A stretch of 64,000 bases of DNA from an uncultured Sphingomonas sp. (GTDB lineage Bacteria > Pseudomonadota > Alphaproteobacteria > Sphingomonadales > Sphingomonadaceae). This document shows, in pieces, positions 9,489 through 17,720 of the stretch (position 1 is its first letter; every line of letters starts with the position of its first letter). The position numbers and the translations under genes were made by a program. The notes under the pieces were generated by a model that was not told the origin of the DNA, searched no databases, and saw nothing but the letters and a program-made list of their open reading frames with translations. The stretch is taken from positions 124,001 to 188,000 of the forward strand of contig NZ_CAJYHX010000033.1 of assembly GCF_913774285.1 (NCBI RefSeq), given 5' to 3'.

Positions 9489-11507
9489 TCAGCTATGGTA
9501 CAGGTCGAGCGACGCCAATCGCGGCGTGGTGAGCATCGAGAACGGCGCGCTGCTAGTGTAGAGCGATCCGTTCGCACTTGCGGTAGCGAGCGCCGTGGCA
9601 AGCGCCGACTGCGAATTGCCGGTCGTACCGAAAGCGCTGGTGAGGGTCAGCGTCGCCGGCGAGGCCATCGCACCGCCCCAGGCGGTGCTGCCAGCCAGCG
9701 CTGCGGCGCTGTCCGCCACGCCCTTCGCCACCATCACCTTCAGCGTGTCCGCCGCGGTAACCGGATTGCTCAGCGCGCTGCCGGCGTTCAGCGCAAGGAT
9801 CTGCGACTGGCTGAGGGCGGTATCGCGCATCTCGATGTCACCCACCGCCCCGGTGAAGGCCGTAGTGAACTGGTTGCCGACATAAAGGCCCCAGGACTCC
9901 TGCTTGCGCGTGGCGCCCGTCATTTTCGCTGAGCCGACCGCCTTGCCGTCGACGTACAGGGTCGAGGTCCCGCCGCTCTGGTAGCTCAGCGCGATCTTGT
10001 GCACGGCCGTATCGGTGATCTTGGCGCCGCTGGTCGTCATCGTCGACGTGACACCGGCATCGTTGGTCATGGTGAACACCAGCTCGCCATCGGCGCGCAA
10101 CGCGATGTTCCAGCTCTTGTAGATGCCGATGATCTGCCCCGCCGGTGCGGTCTGGCCGCTGCGCTTCATGTCGAAGTTCAGGGTGAAGGCGGAAAGATTG
10201 AAGAGCTGGCGCGAAGTGCCGCGCGACAACTCCATGCCCGAGCCCGTCTTGACGTTCAGCATGCCGTTGGTGACCTGGCCGGCCGTCAGCGGCGCCGACG
10301 GCTCGTCCGTGCTCCAGCTCGACGCGTCGACCACGCCCTGCGCGCCGAAGGTCAGGTCGAGGAGCAGCTTGGGCGCTACCGCAGGCTTGGGCAGCGCCAG
10401 TTCGGCGGTGACCTCCCTGGCGAACTGGCTGGCGCTTCCGGTGAGATTCTTGCCGGTGTGATAGCCGACCTTGTACGCGGCATTGTCGTACATCAGGCTG
10501 GCGATCGTCGCCTTGGCGCCCAGGTTGAGCCCGGTGATCTGCCGCATCACGGCGGGATTGTTGACCAGTTCGATATTGTTCGATTCGGTCAGCGTATTGG
10601 TGCCCGCCTTGATGATCTGGTCGGTCAGATTGTTGGCGACCGTGCCCGTCACGTTTTCGACGCGAATCCAGGTCGACTTCTCGTCGGCGACGGACAGGAC
10701 GGAGTTGTTGGTAACCTTGACGTTCTGGCCATTCATCACGTTGATGCCATGGTACATCCCGCTCAGGTAGATCAGATTATTGTCGATCGTGACGTTCTTG
10801 TACGGCATGGTGCCGACTTCGTCCTGGATGTAGAATCCCTGGGTGCCGCGGCCACCCCCTTGCAGCACAACATTGTTCGTGATCGTGATGTTGCTGCTGC
10901 CGTATGCGCGCGCGGTGGTCATGAACTGGATAGCATCGGGATGCTCTTCGTTGATCGGGTACAACCCCTCGAACTTGTTGTCATCGATGATGACGTTCGT
11001 CATTTCCGAGTAGTTGCTGTGATCACGCCGGTTGTCGTGGAAATAGTTCCCGCGGACGAGCATCGTGTTGACGCCGCGCACGTCCATGCCGAGCACGAAA
11101 TGGTCGATCGACGAGTTGACGATCTTGTTGTTCGTGCCGCCGCGGATGCTGAGGCCGACACCCAATGCATTGCTGGGATCGCCGGTACCGCCGCTGAAAT
11201 GCACGCCGTCGAGGGTAACGTTGCTCGAGTTGAGCACCCGGTTGGCAACGGCAAATTCGTCGGTCGGCATCGTCGGGCGGACGACGTTGAAATCCTTCAG
11301 CGTGACGTTGCTCGAATTGGTAAGCCACACCGAGCCCACCACCGCCTTGTTGTTCGTATCCAGCGACTGGATCGTGATGTTGGCCGCCGGATTGATCGAC
11401 GTCATCGTGATCGAGCTGTACGTCCCCGGCGCGAGCAGAATGACATCGCCGCTCTTCGCGTTCTTGATCGCCGCGTCGAGCGCGGCCTGATTAGTGACAA
11501 CCGGCAT
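9489..11507 (-). CDS. spsR: Beta-helix polysaccharide lyase-like protein with C-terminal LamG-like domain (SpsR/GelR)
   Basis: Matches the lyase-like SpsR/GelR of sphingan clusters in position and size (672 residues). Residues about 1-350 are repeated Asn-rich beta-helix coils (NITITNNVVLQGGG, NVTIDNNLIYLSG) like chondroitinase-B/PL6 proteins. Residues about 385-575 look like a concanavalin/LamG sandwich (TLYVDGKAVGSAKM). The protein begins MPVVTNQAALDAAIKNAKSG with no signal peptide, so export must use another route; the type I system atrDB in the same locus is the obvious candidate. It probably cuts or trims the exopolymer. The promoter lies in the gap shared with spsQ. Confidence 0.82.
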   Translation of the reverse strand: MPVVTNQAALDAAIKNAKSGDVILLAPGTYSSITMTSINPAANITIQSLDTNNKAVVGSVWLTNSSNVTLKDFNVVRPTMPTDEFAVANRVLNSSNVTLDGVHFSGGTGDPSNALGVGLSIRGGTNNKIVNSSIDHFVLGMDVRGVNTMLVRGNYFHDNRRDHSNYSEMTNVIIDDNKFEGLYPINEEHPDAIQFMTTARAYGSSNITITNNVVLQGGGRGTQGFYIQDEVGTMPYKNVTIDNNLIYLSGMYHGINVMNGQNVKVTNNSVLSVADEKSTWIRVENVTGTVANNLTDQIIKAGTNTLTESNNIELVNNPAVMRQITGLNLGAKATIASLMYDNAAYKVGYHTGKNLTGSASQFAREVTAELALPKPAVAPKLLLDLTFGAQGVVDASSWSTDEPSAPLTAGQVTNGMLNVKTGSGMELSRGTSRQLFNLSAFTLNFDMKRSGQTAPAGQIIGIYKSWNIALRADGELVFTMTNDAGVTSTMTTSGAKITDTAVHKIALSYQSGGTSTLYVDGKAVGSAKMTGATRKQESWGLYVGNQFTTAFTGAVGDIEMRDTALSQSQILALNAGSALSNPVTAADTLKVMVAKGVADSAAALAGSTAWGGAMASPATLTLTSAFGTTGNSQSALATALATASANGSLYTSSAPFSMLTTPRLASLDLYHS

Positions 11508-11734
11508 GTTGAGCTACCCTTACGTTACTCGTCGACCCCAAATCGACGCGTGATTCCCTCACGCCCAAAACTGCCACAACGGCATGAAATAAGTGGTGTA
11601 ATTGCGTGGTGTAAAAATACTTAACGGGCCCCGCCGCACCGTTGTTCATCGTCCGCGGCGACCGTTTCGTTCGCCGGTGCTTCGGCAGCCATGGCGTCTC
11701 GACGCTGCAACGCTTTGCCGATAGAGCTGTGCGC
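11508..11734. promoter_or_regulatory. Divergent control region between spsR and spsQ
   Basis: This 227-base gap separates the minus-strand arm (R, S, G) from the plus-strand arm (Q). It is locally AT-richer than its surroundings. A 9-base direct repeat GTGGTGTAA occurs at 11593-11601 and 11606-11614, 13 bases apart start to start, so both copies are close to the same helical face. No clear -35/-10 pair could be assigned. Promoter and regulator-site roles are inferred from the gene layout. Confidence 0.45.
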
Positions 11735-12688
11735 ATGAGCACCGAAGCAACGCCGCACGTCTCCGTCTTGGTGGTCGCCTATCACTCGACCGATTTCATT
11801 CGGCAGTGCGTGGCCGGGATCGCCGCCGCTGCGCCGACCACGCCGCACGAGATCCTGATGATTGACAATGGCGGCGGCGATACCGAAGTGCTGGTACGCG
11901 CCGAGCTGCCGCAGGTGCGGATCGTGCCCTCCGAAGGCAATATTGGCTTCGGTGCGGGCAATAATCGCTGCGCTGCCCATGCGCGCGCGCCGCTGCTCCT
12001 GCTGGTCAACCCGGACGCCGTGCCGCAGCCCGGCGCGATCGACCGGCTGGTGGCCTTTGCCCAGGCGACGCCGGAGGCTGCCGCCTGGGGCGGCCGTTCC
12101 TACGACCCGGCAGGCAATCTCGATGCTGCCAATTTCCTGGCGCTACCCACCCCCGGCGATTTCGTACTGTCGGTGGTATCGGCCGGCCGTCTGCGCCGCG
12201 GCGGTCTGCCTGCGGACGCCACGGCACATGGACCCGTTGACGTGCTCAACGGCGGGTTCATGATGGTCCGGGCCGATGTCTGGCGCGAGATCGGCGGCTT
12301 CGACGAGAGCTTCTTCCTCTATTCGGAGGAAGTTGACCTGTTCAAACGCATCCGAGACAAGGGCTACACCGTGCTGGTCAACCCCGAGGTCAAGGTCATG
12401 CACGACGCGGGCAGCGGCCATTCGCTCTCCCCCGGACGGATCATGTTCATGACGATCGGGCGAATGCACTATGCCCGCAAGCATTACAGCCCCACGGGGG
12501 CTGTCGTAGCGGGCTGGGGGATCTGGCTTGCGGCGCTCAAATATGCTGCGCTCGGCAAGCTGCTGGCCGGCGTGATACCGGGCAAGCGCGAGCGCTTCAC
12601 GACGGTGAGCCGCGCGTGGACCCCGATTGTCCGGCAGCGGCAGCGCTGGTGGTACGGCTATCGCACCGGGAACGAGGGCCGCAGCTGA
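11735..12688 (+). CDS. spsQ: GT2 glycosyltransferase, probable rhamnosyltransferase (SpsQ/GelQ)
   Basis: A family 2 glycosyltransferase of 317 residues. The opening is VSVLVVAYHSTDFI, the donor aspartate region is LLLLVNPDAVPQP, and the acceptor/base region is GGFDESFFLYSEEVDLFKRI, the pattern of WbbL-type rhamnosyltransferases. In sphingan assembly the gene at this position is assigned the fourth sugar, Rha, drawn from dTDP-rhamnose made by rmlACBD at the other end of the locus. The start at ATG 11735 (MSTEATPHVSV) places the catalytic domain at the N-terminus; an upstream in-frame extension has no homology character. Cytosolic face of the inner membrane. Confidence 0.85.
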   Translation: MSTEATPHVSVLVVAYHSTDFIRQCVAGIAAAAPTTPHEILMIDNGGGDTEVLVRAELPQVRIVPSEGNIGFGAGNNRCAAHARAPLLLLVNPDAVPQPGAIDRLVAFAQATPEAAAWGGRSYDPAGNLDAANFLALPTPGDFVLSVVSAGRLRRGGLPADATAHGPVDVLNGGFMMVRADVWREIGGFDESFFLYSEEVDLFKRIRDKGYTVLVNPEVKVMHDAGSGHSLSPGRIMFMTIGRMHYARKHYSPTGAVVAGWGIWLAALKYAALGKLLAGVIPGKRERFTTVSRAWTPIVRQRQRWWYGYRTGNEGRS

Positions 12689-12711
12689 GCTGGAGCCCGG
12701 CAAGAAAAAGC

Positions 12712-12737
12712 GGGGTGGTGCCGCACGGCCCCACCCC
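12712..12737. terminator. Hairpin between convergent spsQ and spsI
   Basis: GGGGTGGTGCC pairs with GGCCCCACCCC with one mismatch around a short loop, in the gap between convergent genes. There is no long T-run, so this is a possible bidirectional or weak terminator. Confidence 0.45.
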
Positions 12738-12746
12738 TTCCATGTC

Positions 12747-13631
12747 TTACTGCGCCGCGGGGCTCGCCGCCGGCGAAGCTGCGCCGCCCTGCATCTGCGG
12801 CGGCGCCTGATATCCGGGCTGGTACTTCACGGTCGCCCGCGCCTTCTTCAGCCGCTCGTTGAGCTGCGCATCGGCCGCCTTGCTGAAGCGCTCGTTGCGC
12901 AGCGCGTTCAGCGCCAGATCATGCGCCTGGTCGGCGGGCAGCGGCTGCACTGTCGTCGCGGTGATCACGTTCGCGGTCAGCCCCTGCTGGGTCGGCAGGA
13001 TGAACATCTCCGCTGCAGGCAGCGCCGCGATCTTGCCGGCGATCTCCGGCGGCAACGCGGCGGAGTCGAGCTGGGTCGGCGCACGGCGGAACTGGGTGCC
13101 GTCGGCCGTCAGCTTGGCGGCGAGCTGATCGAGGGTCTTGAGCGGCGCGAACTGCTTGAACTTGTCTGCCGAGCTGGGCGGCGGGAACAGGATCTGCTCG
13201 ACCGTGTAGATCTTGCGCTGCGCGAACCGGTCCGGATGCGCCGCCTGATACTGGGTAATCTCGGCTTCGGTGGGCTGGGCGACGCCGCCGGCGATCTTGT
13301 CGCGCAGCATCGTCGTCAGAATCAGCTCGTCGGCGCGGCGCTGCTGGATCAGGAAGGCCGGAGTCTTGTCCAGCTTCTGCTCGCGCGCGATCTTCGCGAG
13401 GATTTTGCGCTCGATGATGCGCTGCAGCGCAAGCTGCTCCGCCAGCTTGCGATCGGTCCCGGCCGGCGCCTGTGCAGCCTGCACTTCCGCGTTGAGCTCG
13501 AAGATGGTGATCTCGTCGCCGTCGACGCTGGCGACGACCTGGCCCTTGTCGAGCTTGCCGTCCTTGCTGCCGCATCCGGATACGGCCAGCGCAGCCGCAG
13601 CCGCCGCCGTCACCAGGAACCATTTCTTCAT
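12747..13631 (-). CDS. spsI: Parvulin/SurA-like peptidyl-prolyl isomerase lipoprotein, EpsD type (SpsI position)
   Basis: The start is ATG 13631. The first 20 residues are a lipoprotein signal peptide ending VSGC (MKKWFLVTAAAAAALAVSGC). The rest resembles SurA/PrsA-type foldases: a helical N-terminal lobe (VVASVDGDEITIFELNAEV, LALQRIIERKILAKIAREQ) and a degenerate rotamase half (AQRKIYTVEQILFPPP). This combination is known from exosortase-linked exopolysaccharide loci as EpsD. It would act in the periplasm, folding outer-membrane or secreted parts of the export machine. It is transcribed against its neighbours, as is the I gene in related clusters as far as I recall. The C-terminus is Pro/Ala-rich. 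Confidence 0.75.
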   Translation of the reverse strand: MKKWFLVTAAAAAALAVSGCGSKDGKLDKGQVVASVDGDEITIFELNAEVQAAQAPAGTDRKLAEQLALQRIIERKILAKIAREQKLDKTPAFLIQQRRADELILTTMLRDKIAGGVAQPTEAEITQYQAAHPDRFAQRKIYTVEQILFPPPSSADKFKQFAPLKTLDQLAAKLTADGTQFRRAPTQLDSAALPPEIAGKIAALPAAEMFILPTQQGLTANVITATTVQPLPADQAHDLALNALRNERFSKAADAQLNERLKKARATVKYQPGYQAPPQMQGGAASPAASPAAQ

Positions 13632-13768
13632 GAAAACCTCCCCGCCGGCACGGAATTGCGCACGGCACAAACTTCTACTTGAACCTATTCGGGCGGGCGG
13701 GCATCCGCAATAGTGTTGGCAGTGCAGCATGGCTCCCGCCGGGAGACAGATGGTACGAAGGGGATGAC

Positions 13769-14818
13769 ATGGCAGACGCGACCGCGACGGAACAAAATGC
13801 GGGCAGGCCGCTCAAGGTGTGCCTTGCCGCCTCGGGCGGCGGCCATCTGCGCCAGATCCTCGATCTGGAACCGGTCTGGAAGGAGCATGATTACTTCTTC
13901 GTGACCGAAGATACCGCGCTGGGCCGCAGCCTGGGCGAGAAGCACCCGGTCGAGCTCGTCGAGCATTACGCGCTCGGCCAGGCGCGACTGGGGCATCCGC
14001 TGCACATGCTCGGCGGCGCGTGGCGCAATTTCCGGCAAAGTCTGGCGATCGTCCGCCGGCAGAAGCCCGACGTCGTGATCTCGACCGGCGCCGGCGCGGT
14101 ATTCTTCACCGCGCTGATCGCCAAGCTGTCGGGCGCCAAGTTCGTCCATGTCGAGAGCTTCGCGCGCTTTCACCACCCGTCCGCCTTCGGCAAGATGGCC
14201 AAGCCGGTCGCGACGATCACCTTCGTCCAGTCGCCCGCGCTCAAGAAGATCTGGCCCGATGCGGAGCTGTTCGATCCGTTCCGGATGCTCGACACCCCGC
14301 GCCCGCCCAAGCAGGAACTCACCTTCGCCACCGTCGGCGCCACCCTGCCCTTCCCGCGGCTGGTCAAGGCGGTGCTCGATCTGAAGCGCGCCGGCGGGCT
14401 GCCGGGCAAGCTGATCCTGCAGCATGGCGACCAGGACCTCGAAGACCCGGGCATCCCCGATGTCGAGATCTGCCGGACCATCCCGTTCGATGAACTGCAG
14501 CTGCTGCTGCGCGATGCCGACATGGTGATCTGCCATGGCGGCAGCGGCTCGCTGGTCACCGCGCTGCGCGCGGGCTGCCGCGTCATCTCCTTCCCGCGCC
14601 GCTTCGACCTCGGCGAGCATTATGACGACCACCAGGAGGAGATCTCCCAGACCTTCGCCGATCGCGGCCTGCTGCAGAGCGTCCGCGACGAGACCAAGCT
14701 CGGCGAGGCCGTCGCCGCCGCCAAGGCGGCCGAGCCGAAGCTGGCCACCACCGACCAGACCGCGCTGGCCAACCGGCTGCGCGAGCTGTTCGCGGGCTGG
14801 GGAGCGAAAAAGCGGTGA
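13769..14818 (+). CDS. spsK: Beta-1,4-glucuronosyltransferase, PssD-PssE fusion type (SpsK/GelK)
   Basis: A GT-B enzyme of 349 residues in which an Alg14-like N-terminal half (VCLAASGGGHLRQILDLEP) is joined to an Alg13-like C-terminal half (VICHGGSGSLVTALRAG). In Rhizobium the two halves are the separate proteins PssD and PssE. In sphingan assembly this is the second step: transfer of GlcA from UDP-GlcA to Glc-PP-undecaprenol. The start is ATG 13769, preceded by GAAGGGG. Its last four bases overlap the start of spsL, indicating coupled translation. Confidence 0.88.
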   Translation: MADATATEQNAGRPLKVCLAASGGGHLRQILDLEPVWKEHDYFFVTEDTALGRSLGEKHPVELVEHYALGQARLGHPLHMLGGAWRNFRQSLAIVRRQKPDVVISTGAGAVFFTALIAKLSGAKFVHVESFARFHHPSAFGKMAKPVATITFVQSPALKKIWPDAELFDPFRMLDTPRPPKQELTFATVGATLPFPRLVKAVLDLKRAGGLPGKLILQHGDQDLEDPGIPDVEICRTIPFDELQLLLRDADMVICHGGSGSLVTALRAGCRVISFPRRFDLGEHYDDHQEEISQTFADRGLLQSVRDETKLGEAVAAAKAAEPKLATTDQTALANRLRELFAGWGAKKR

Positions 14819-15681
14819 GCACGCCCCGGATCAGCGTCGTCCTGCCCCATTACAACGATCTCCACGGGCTCGCGCTCTGCCTCGATTCGATCGACCGGCA
14901 GACCATCGACCGCGACGCCTACGAGATCATCGTCGGCGACAATGCCTCGCCCTGCGGCCTCGCTGCCGTCGAGGCCGTGGTCGCGGGTCGCGCGCGCGTG
15001 GTGACGGTGACCGAGAAGGGCGCCGGGCCCGCCCGCAACGGTGCGGCGGCGCAGGCGCGCGGCGAGATCCTCGCCTTCATCGACAGCGACTGCGTCGCCC
15101 AGCCGGGCTGGCTGGCGGCCGGCGCGGCGATGGTGCAGCCGGGCACCTTCCTGGGCGGCCACATGTTCGTGCTGCCCCCGGAGGGCAAGCTCACCGGCAG
15201 CGCCGCGGTCGAGCTGGCGCTGGCGTTCGACAATGAAAGCTATGTCCGCAAGTCGCAATTCACCGTCACCGCGAACCTGTTCGTGATGCGCGCGGACTTC
15301 GAGCGCATCGGCGGCTTCCGTACCGGCGTCTCCGAAGACATCGAATGGTGCAACCGCGCGATCCGCATGGGGATGAAGATCGACTATTGCGGCGCAGCCT
15401 CGGTCGGGCATCCGCCCCGGCCCGACTGGAACGCGATGCTCAAGAAGACGCGCCGCATCCAGCGCGAGCTGTTCCTGCTCAGCCTGGAGCAGCCGCGCGG
15501 CCGGCTGCGCTGGGTGGCGCGCTCGGCGATGCAGCCCGCCTTCATCCCCTCCGACTATGCACGGATCCTGCGCACCCCCGAAACCCAGGGCGCGCGCGCC
15601 AAGGCGCTGGGGACGCTGATCGCGCTTCGCTTCTGGCGCGGCGGTGCAGGCCTGCTCCAGGCGATCGGCCTGCCGATCTGA
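14815..15681 (+). CDS. spsL: GT2 glycosyltransferase, probable glucosyltransferase III (SpsL/GelL)
   Basis: A family 2 transferase of 288 residues with the classical start ISVVLPHYNDLHGLALCLDS, donor site EILAFIDSDCVAQPGW, and a later GGFRTGVSEDIEWCNRAIRMG acceptor-site block. In related clusters this gene adds the third sugar (Glc) to GlcA-Glc-PP-lipid. It starts with GTG at 14815 inside the end of spsK (4-base overlap), so production of the two transferases is probably balanced. Cytosolic; no membrane segment is evident. Confidence 0.85.
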   Translation: MSTPRISVVLPHYNDLHGLALCLDSIDRQTIDRDAYEIIVGDNASPCGLAAVEAVVAGRARVVTVTEKGAGPARNGAAAQARGEILAFIDSDCVAQPGWLAAGAAMVQPGTFLGGHMFVLPPEGKLTGSAAVELALAFDNESYVRKSQFTVTANLFVMRADFERIGGFRTGVSEDIEWCNRAIRMGMKIDYCGAASVGHPPRPDWNAMLKKTRRIQRELFLLSLEQPRGRLRWVARSAMQPAFIPSDYARILRTPETQGARAKALGTLIALRFWRGGAGLLQAIGLPI

Positions 15682-15690
15682 GCGCGTTTC

Positions 15691-15716
15691 GGGGAGGGGG
15701 CGCCTGCCCCCTCCCC
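15691..15716. terminator. Perfect 11-bp hairpin between convergent spsL and spsJ
   Basis: GGGGAGGGGGC, loop GCCT, then GCCCCCTCCCC, placed 9 bases after the spsL stop and just before the spsJ stop. It lacks a T-run, so it may act as a bidirectional transcription barrier or be a remnant of the REP family. Confidence 0.5.
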
Positions 15717-15723
15717 GGCAGGA

Positions 15724-17115
15724 TCACACCGTCGCGAGCACGTCCTCGAGCGTGCCACTGTCGAGCCGCAGGCGGCCGACCATCAGCCACAGATAGATCG
15801 GCAGCGTGTCATCGGTGAAGCGGAAGCGGCGCTCACCGTCCTGCATCTCGGTTTCGAGACCCAGCTGCGTCGTGAGCCCGGCCAGTTCCTGCTCGACCTG
15901 CTGCGCGGTGATCGGCGCACCGGGCAGCAGCTCCACCACCGCCCGACCGCCGAACCAGCCGTCGATCGAGCGCGATGCTTCGCCCAGCGCGGCGAGCAGG
16001 GGATCATAGCGGCCGCCGACGAACTTGCGCATCTCCAGCACGGTCCGCGGCGCCATCCGCCCTTCCATCTCGACGATCGCGGCATCGAGCGCGCGGCGCA
16101 GATGGCCCTGGTCGACGGTGAGCCTGCCCTGATCGAGCGCCTCGGCCGCGGCATGGTGGCACAGCAGCCGTGCGAAATAGGGCGAGCCCAGCGCAAGCAG
16201 GTGGATGATTCTGGTCAGGTTCGGATCGAATCGCACGCCCGACGCGGTCTCGCCCAGCGCGATCATCTCCTGAACTTCGGTTTCCTCCAGTCGCGGCATC
16301 GGCAGGCCGATCACGTTGCGGCGGATCGACGGCACATAGCCGATCAGTTCCTGGAGGTTGGACGCGACACCGGCGATCACCAGCTGGACCCGCGCAGCGC
16401 GGTCCGACAGGTTCTTGATCAGCTCGGCAACCTGCTGGCGGAAAGCAGTGTCCTCGACGCGATCATATTCGTCGAGAACGATCAGCACGCGGGTGCCGGT
16501 GATGTCGGCACACAGATCGGCGAGTTCGCCAGCACCGAAATTGCCCGCGGGCAGGCGGTCGGCAAGGCTGCCGCCGCTCTCCGCCTCACCGGCATTGGGG
16601 GCAACCTCGCGGTGGAACAGCAGCGGCACGTCCTGCAGCACCGCGCGGAAGAGATCGGAGAAATTCGCGTTCGAGCCGCAGGTCGCGTAGCTGACGATGT
16701 AGCTGGATTCACGCGCCACGTCGGACAGAACGTGCAGCAGCGAGGTCTTGCCGATGCCGCGCTCGCCATAGAGCACGACATGGCTGCGCTGCCCCTCGAT
16801 CGCCGAGATCAGCCGGGCCAGCACGCCCAGGCGGCCGGCAAAGCTCGAACGGTCGGCGACCGGCTGGGTCGGGGTGAAATAGGTCGCCAGGGCGAAGCGC
16901 GCCCGGGTGATTTCGCGCCGCTCCTCGCGGCGGCGATCCAGCGGGCGATCCAGTGCCGAGGCGCGGAAGGTCGGGAAATCGGGGCGCAGCCGGCTCGCGC
17001 CATGCGCGTCCCGATGCGGCACCACGGTCGCAGCGATCGGGAGATAGCCTTCGTCGTCAGACATTTCGCGGCGCCCGAAGGGCCACAAGAACTTCAGCGC
17101 GGAACCTAAAGCCAC
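15724..17115 (-). CDS. spsJ: AAA-type ATPase of the exosortase/sphingan locus (SpsJ position)
   Basis: The 463-residue product has a P-loop (YGERGIGKTSLLHVL) and a Walker B (VLIVLDEYDRV), followed by a winged-helix-like C-terminal part. This resembles the ExeA/STAND-type ATPases often coded beside exosortases and type II secretion genes. The start is GTG 17115, because GAGGTGG sits five bases upstream; an internal ATG at 17064 is a weaker choice. Related sphingan clusters have a J gene of unknown role in the same place. A regulatory or assembly ATPase for the envelope machinery is inferred. Confidence 0.72.
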   Translation of the reverse strand: MALGSALKFLWPFGRREMSDDEGYLPIAATVVPHRDAHGASRLRPDFPTFRASALDRPLDRRREERREITRARFALATYFTPTQPVADRSSFAGRLGVLARLISAIEGQRSHVVLYGERGIGKTSLLHVLSDVARESSYIVSYATCGSNANFSDLFRAVLQDVPLLFHREVAPNAGEAESGGSLADRLPAGNFGAGELADLCADITGTRVLIVLDEYDRVEDTAFRQQVAELIKNLSDRAARVQLVIAGVASNLQELIGYVPSIRRNVIGLPMPRLEETEVQEMIALGETASGVRFDPNLTRIIHLLALGSPYFARLLCHHAAAEALDQGRLTVDQGHLRRALDAAIVEMEGRMAPRTVLEMRKFVGGRYDPLLAALGEASRSIDGWFGGRAVVELLPGAPITAQQVEQELAGLTTQLGLETEMQDGERRFRFTDDTLPIYLWLMVGRLRLDSGTLEDVLATV

Positions 17116-17209
17116 TCGACCACCTCTTTAAAAAAATGCCGCCGGCAAGCCGGGGCGAACCTGGGCTCGCGCCTCAGGACATCCTCTTCGCGAATCGGCA
17201 ATCGCTTTT

Positions 17210-17461
17210 TCAGCGACGCTTGATGAACTCGTACGGCTTGATCACGAACGCGATATACGCAAGCACCAGAACAATCGTGAGAATCGCGAAGACATGATAG
17301 TCCTCGTTCCCCAAATAGTTCGCGACGGCGCAGCCTATCGCCGGCGGTAAATAGCTGATCATGGTGTCGCGGACAACCGAATCGGCCTGCGAACGTTGCA
17401 GGAAGATAACGATCAGGCCGGCGAATATCGCGATTGTGACCCAATCATATGGCGTCTGCAT
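17210..17461 (-). CDS. Small membrane protein, probable exosortase (XrtV-type) system accessory
   Basis: An 83-residue protein starting at ATG 17461 behind AAAGGA. It shows a first hydrophobic segment (WVTIAIFAGLIVIFL), a second short one near the middle, and a third (FAILTIVLVLAYIAFVI), and ends in basic residues (FIKRR). From memory it resembles the short accessory proteins found with exosortase V systems in Sphingomonadaceae; I cannot confirm this by search. It lies between J and F and appears to have been left out of older cluster maps. It would sit in the inner membrane. Confidence 0.65.
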   Translation of the reverse strand: MQTPYDWVTIAIFAGLIVIFLQRSQADSVVRDTMISYLPPAIGCAVANYLGNEDYHVFAILTIVLVLAYIAFVIKPYEFIKRR

Positions 17462-17720
17462 GCATGTCCTTTCCATTCACCGCAGGAATCGAAGGACTTC
17501 CCAGCGGCGTTCGCACCTGCACTAGCAGTGCGCGCAGCAACTCGCTAGATGCTCGCGAATGTGATAACAGGCCGTTAAGCAACCACCGCCTCGAAATGGG
17601 AGTTTGCGCTTGGCTCGACGTTTTTTCGCAAGGAAATACGGTCGGGGGACAGGGCCAGGGCAGGTTCCGGCGCCTTTGCCAAGGCGTTGATCCGGTTGCT
17701 TGTATTGGAGGCCATTGATA
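17462..17720. promoter_or_regulatory. Divergent gap upstream of spsF
   Basis: About 260 bases between the small membrane protein (minus) and spsF (plus). It should carry the promoter for the F-D-C-E-M-N run. I could not assign -35/-10 boxes with confidence. It contains no plausible gene. Confidence 0.4.
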
